Notes under the pieces: model-generated | What the model was told of the DNA's origin: nothing | Databases searched by the model: none | What the model saw: the letters and a program-made list of their open reading frames with translations, nothing else | DNA from: UBA1479 sp002706405 | GTDB taxonomy: Bacteria > Pseudomonadota > Alphaproteobacteria > Rhodospirillales > Casp-alpha2 | Reading direction: 5' to 3' | Length of the DNA stretch: 64,000 bases | NCBI GenBank assembly: GCA_963972255.1 | Contig: CAXATO010000001.1 | Location: 310,001 to 374,000 of the forward strand | Shown here: piece after piece, positions 63,312-64,000 of the stretch | Numbering within the stretch: the first letter of the stretch is position 1 | Layout of the letters: each line of letters starts with the position of its first letter | Program-made: the position numbers and the translations under genes

Positions 63312-64000
63312 ATGGCCAAGAAGCTGACAAAGAAAACCCGCGACCTGCTGATGAACGTGTCCACGGCGACGCTGTGCACGGCGCTGTTCAAGGTCGGCCT
63401 GAAGAACCAGTTCATCCAGGACGTCCATCCGGTGTCGCCAAAAGGCCGCAACATGGTCGGGCAGGCCTACACGATGCGCTACATCCCGGCGCGGGAAGAC
63501 CTGAACGCCATTTCCGTGTTCCAGGACCCCAAGCATCCGCAGCGCGTCGGCGTCGAGGAATGCCCCAAGGGCCATGTCATGGTGATCGACAGCCGCAAGG
63601 ACCCGCGCGCCGCCTCGGCCGGCTCGATCCTGGTCACCCGCCTGATGATGCGCGGCTGCGCCGGTGTGGTTTCGGACGGCGGGTTCCGCGACGCGCCCGA
63701 GATCGGCAACCTGGACATTCCCGCTTATCACAACCGGCCCTCGGCCCCGACCAACCTGACCCGCCATCAGGCGATCGAGCTGAACGGCCCCATCGGCTGC
63801 GGCGATGTCGCCGTGTTCCCCGGCGACGTGATCGTCGGCGACGACGAGGGGGTCTGCGTCATTCCGATCCATCTGGCCGACGCCATCGCCAAGGAAGCGA
63901 CCGAAATGACCGCCTTCGAGGACTTCGTCACCGAGGAGGTGAAGAAGGGCCGGGCGGTGATCGGCCTCTACCCCGCGACGACCGCGAAGGCAAAGGCCGA
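63312..64000 (+). CDS. RraA-like family protein (3' end outside window)
   Basis: ATG 63312, preceded by GGGAGAG, opens a frame running off the right edge. Translation gives MAKKLTKKTRDLLMNVSTATLCTALFKVGL, then ILVTRLMMRGCAGVVSDGGFRDAPEI and VAVFPGDVIVGDDEGVCVIP, the hallmarks of the RraA/HMG aldolase family; the Arg-Asp pair in GGFRD is the catalytic/metal region of 4-hydroxy-4-methyl-2-oxoglutarate aldolases. At least 229 residues are present, close to full length. Position after the dehydratase suggests a role in cleaving a keto acid, not RNase E regulation. Confidence 0.85.
   Translation, partial: MAKKLTKKTRDLLMNVSTATLCTALFKVGLKNQFIQDVHPVSPKGRNMVGQAYTMRYIPAREDLNAISVFQDPKHPQRVGVEECPKGHVMVIDSRKDPRAASAGSILVTRLMMRGCAGVVSDGGFRDAPEIGNLDIPAYHNRPSAPTNLTRHQAIELNGPIGCGDVAVFPGDVIVGDDEGVCVIPIHLADAIAKEATEMTAFEDFVTEEVKKGRAVIGLYPATTAKAKA

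Overview
The window reads as a chromosomal segment of a high-GC alphaproteobacterium, most likely Rhodospirillales-like. The evidence is the order of housekeeping genes (nagZ, M50 protease, scpAB, tatABC, serS, surE, pcm, a LysM/LytM lipoprotein, yajC-secDF, an Mth938-domain gene, a squalene/phytoene-synthase-like gene and trmFO), the heavy use of TRAP and Liv-type transporters, and GTG/TTG starts with purine-rich ribosome sites. The placement is inferred from gene content; no rRNA gene is present.

Layout. 1-14316 is a dense, mostly plus-strand housekeeping block for cell-wall recycling, chromosome condensation, Tat and Sec export, seryl-tRNA charging and protein repair. 14447-16319 holds a hypothetical gene, a short AT-rich patch with a small membrane protein, and a urate-oxidase-N-domain-like membrane protein. 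16548-20879 carries an NDUFAF6-like gene, trmFO, a pentapeptide-repeat protein and a membrane-anchored rhodanese. 20971-25749 encodes a type I CoA-transferase pair, and after two hairpins and a palindromic region, an acyl-CoA dehydrogenase and a CaiB-type CoA-transferase. 25754-28352 has a lipoprotein, a DUF1223 protein, a small hypothetical and a CDP-alcohol phosphotransferase. 28370-33888 is a GntR-controlled TRAP transporter plus two-subunit aconitase X locus. 33948-43825 contains uvrA, ssb, a sensor histidine kinase, gyrA and coaD. A tRNA-Lys gene (43959-44034) is followed by its own terminator and a decayed second copy. 44385-45581 is nnrS behind an FNR-like site.

45841-52702 is a LivHMGF ABC transporter with a Tat-exported amide/urea-type binding protein, a nitrilase and a LysR regulator: apparently a uptake-and-hydrolysis unit for a nitrile or related small nitrogen compound. 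52687-64000 is a large divergent catabolic locus. On the minus strand are a GntR regulator, a PhyH-type oxygenase, a 2-hydroxyacid dehydrogenase, an HpcH/HpaI aldolase and a split AtuA (DUF1446) pair. On the plus strand are a TRAP binding protein, a fused DctQM permease, a 53-residue membrane peptide, an IlvD/Edd-family dehydratase and an RraA-like protein cut by the window end. A 20-bp AT-rich palindrome sits at the divergent promoter. This combination looks like an import, oxidation, dehydration and aldol-cleavage route for an unidentified sugar acid or hydroxy acid, and is the best candidate here for an undescribed pathway.

No CRISPR array, intact insertion sequence, prophage or defence system was seen.
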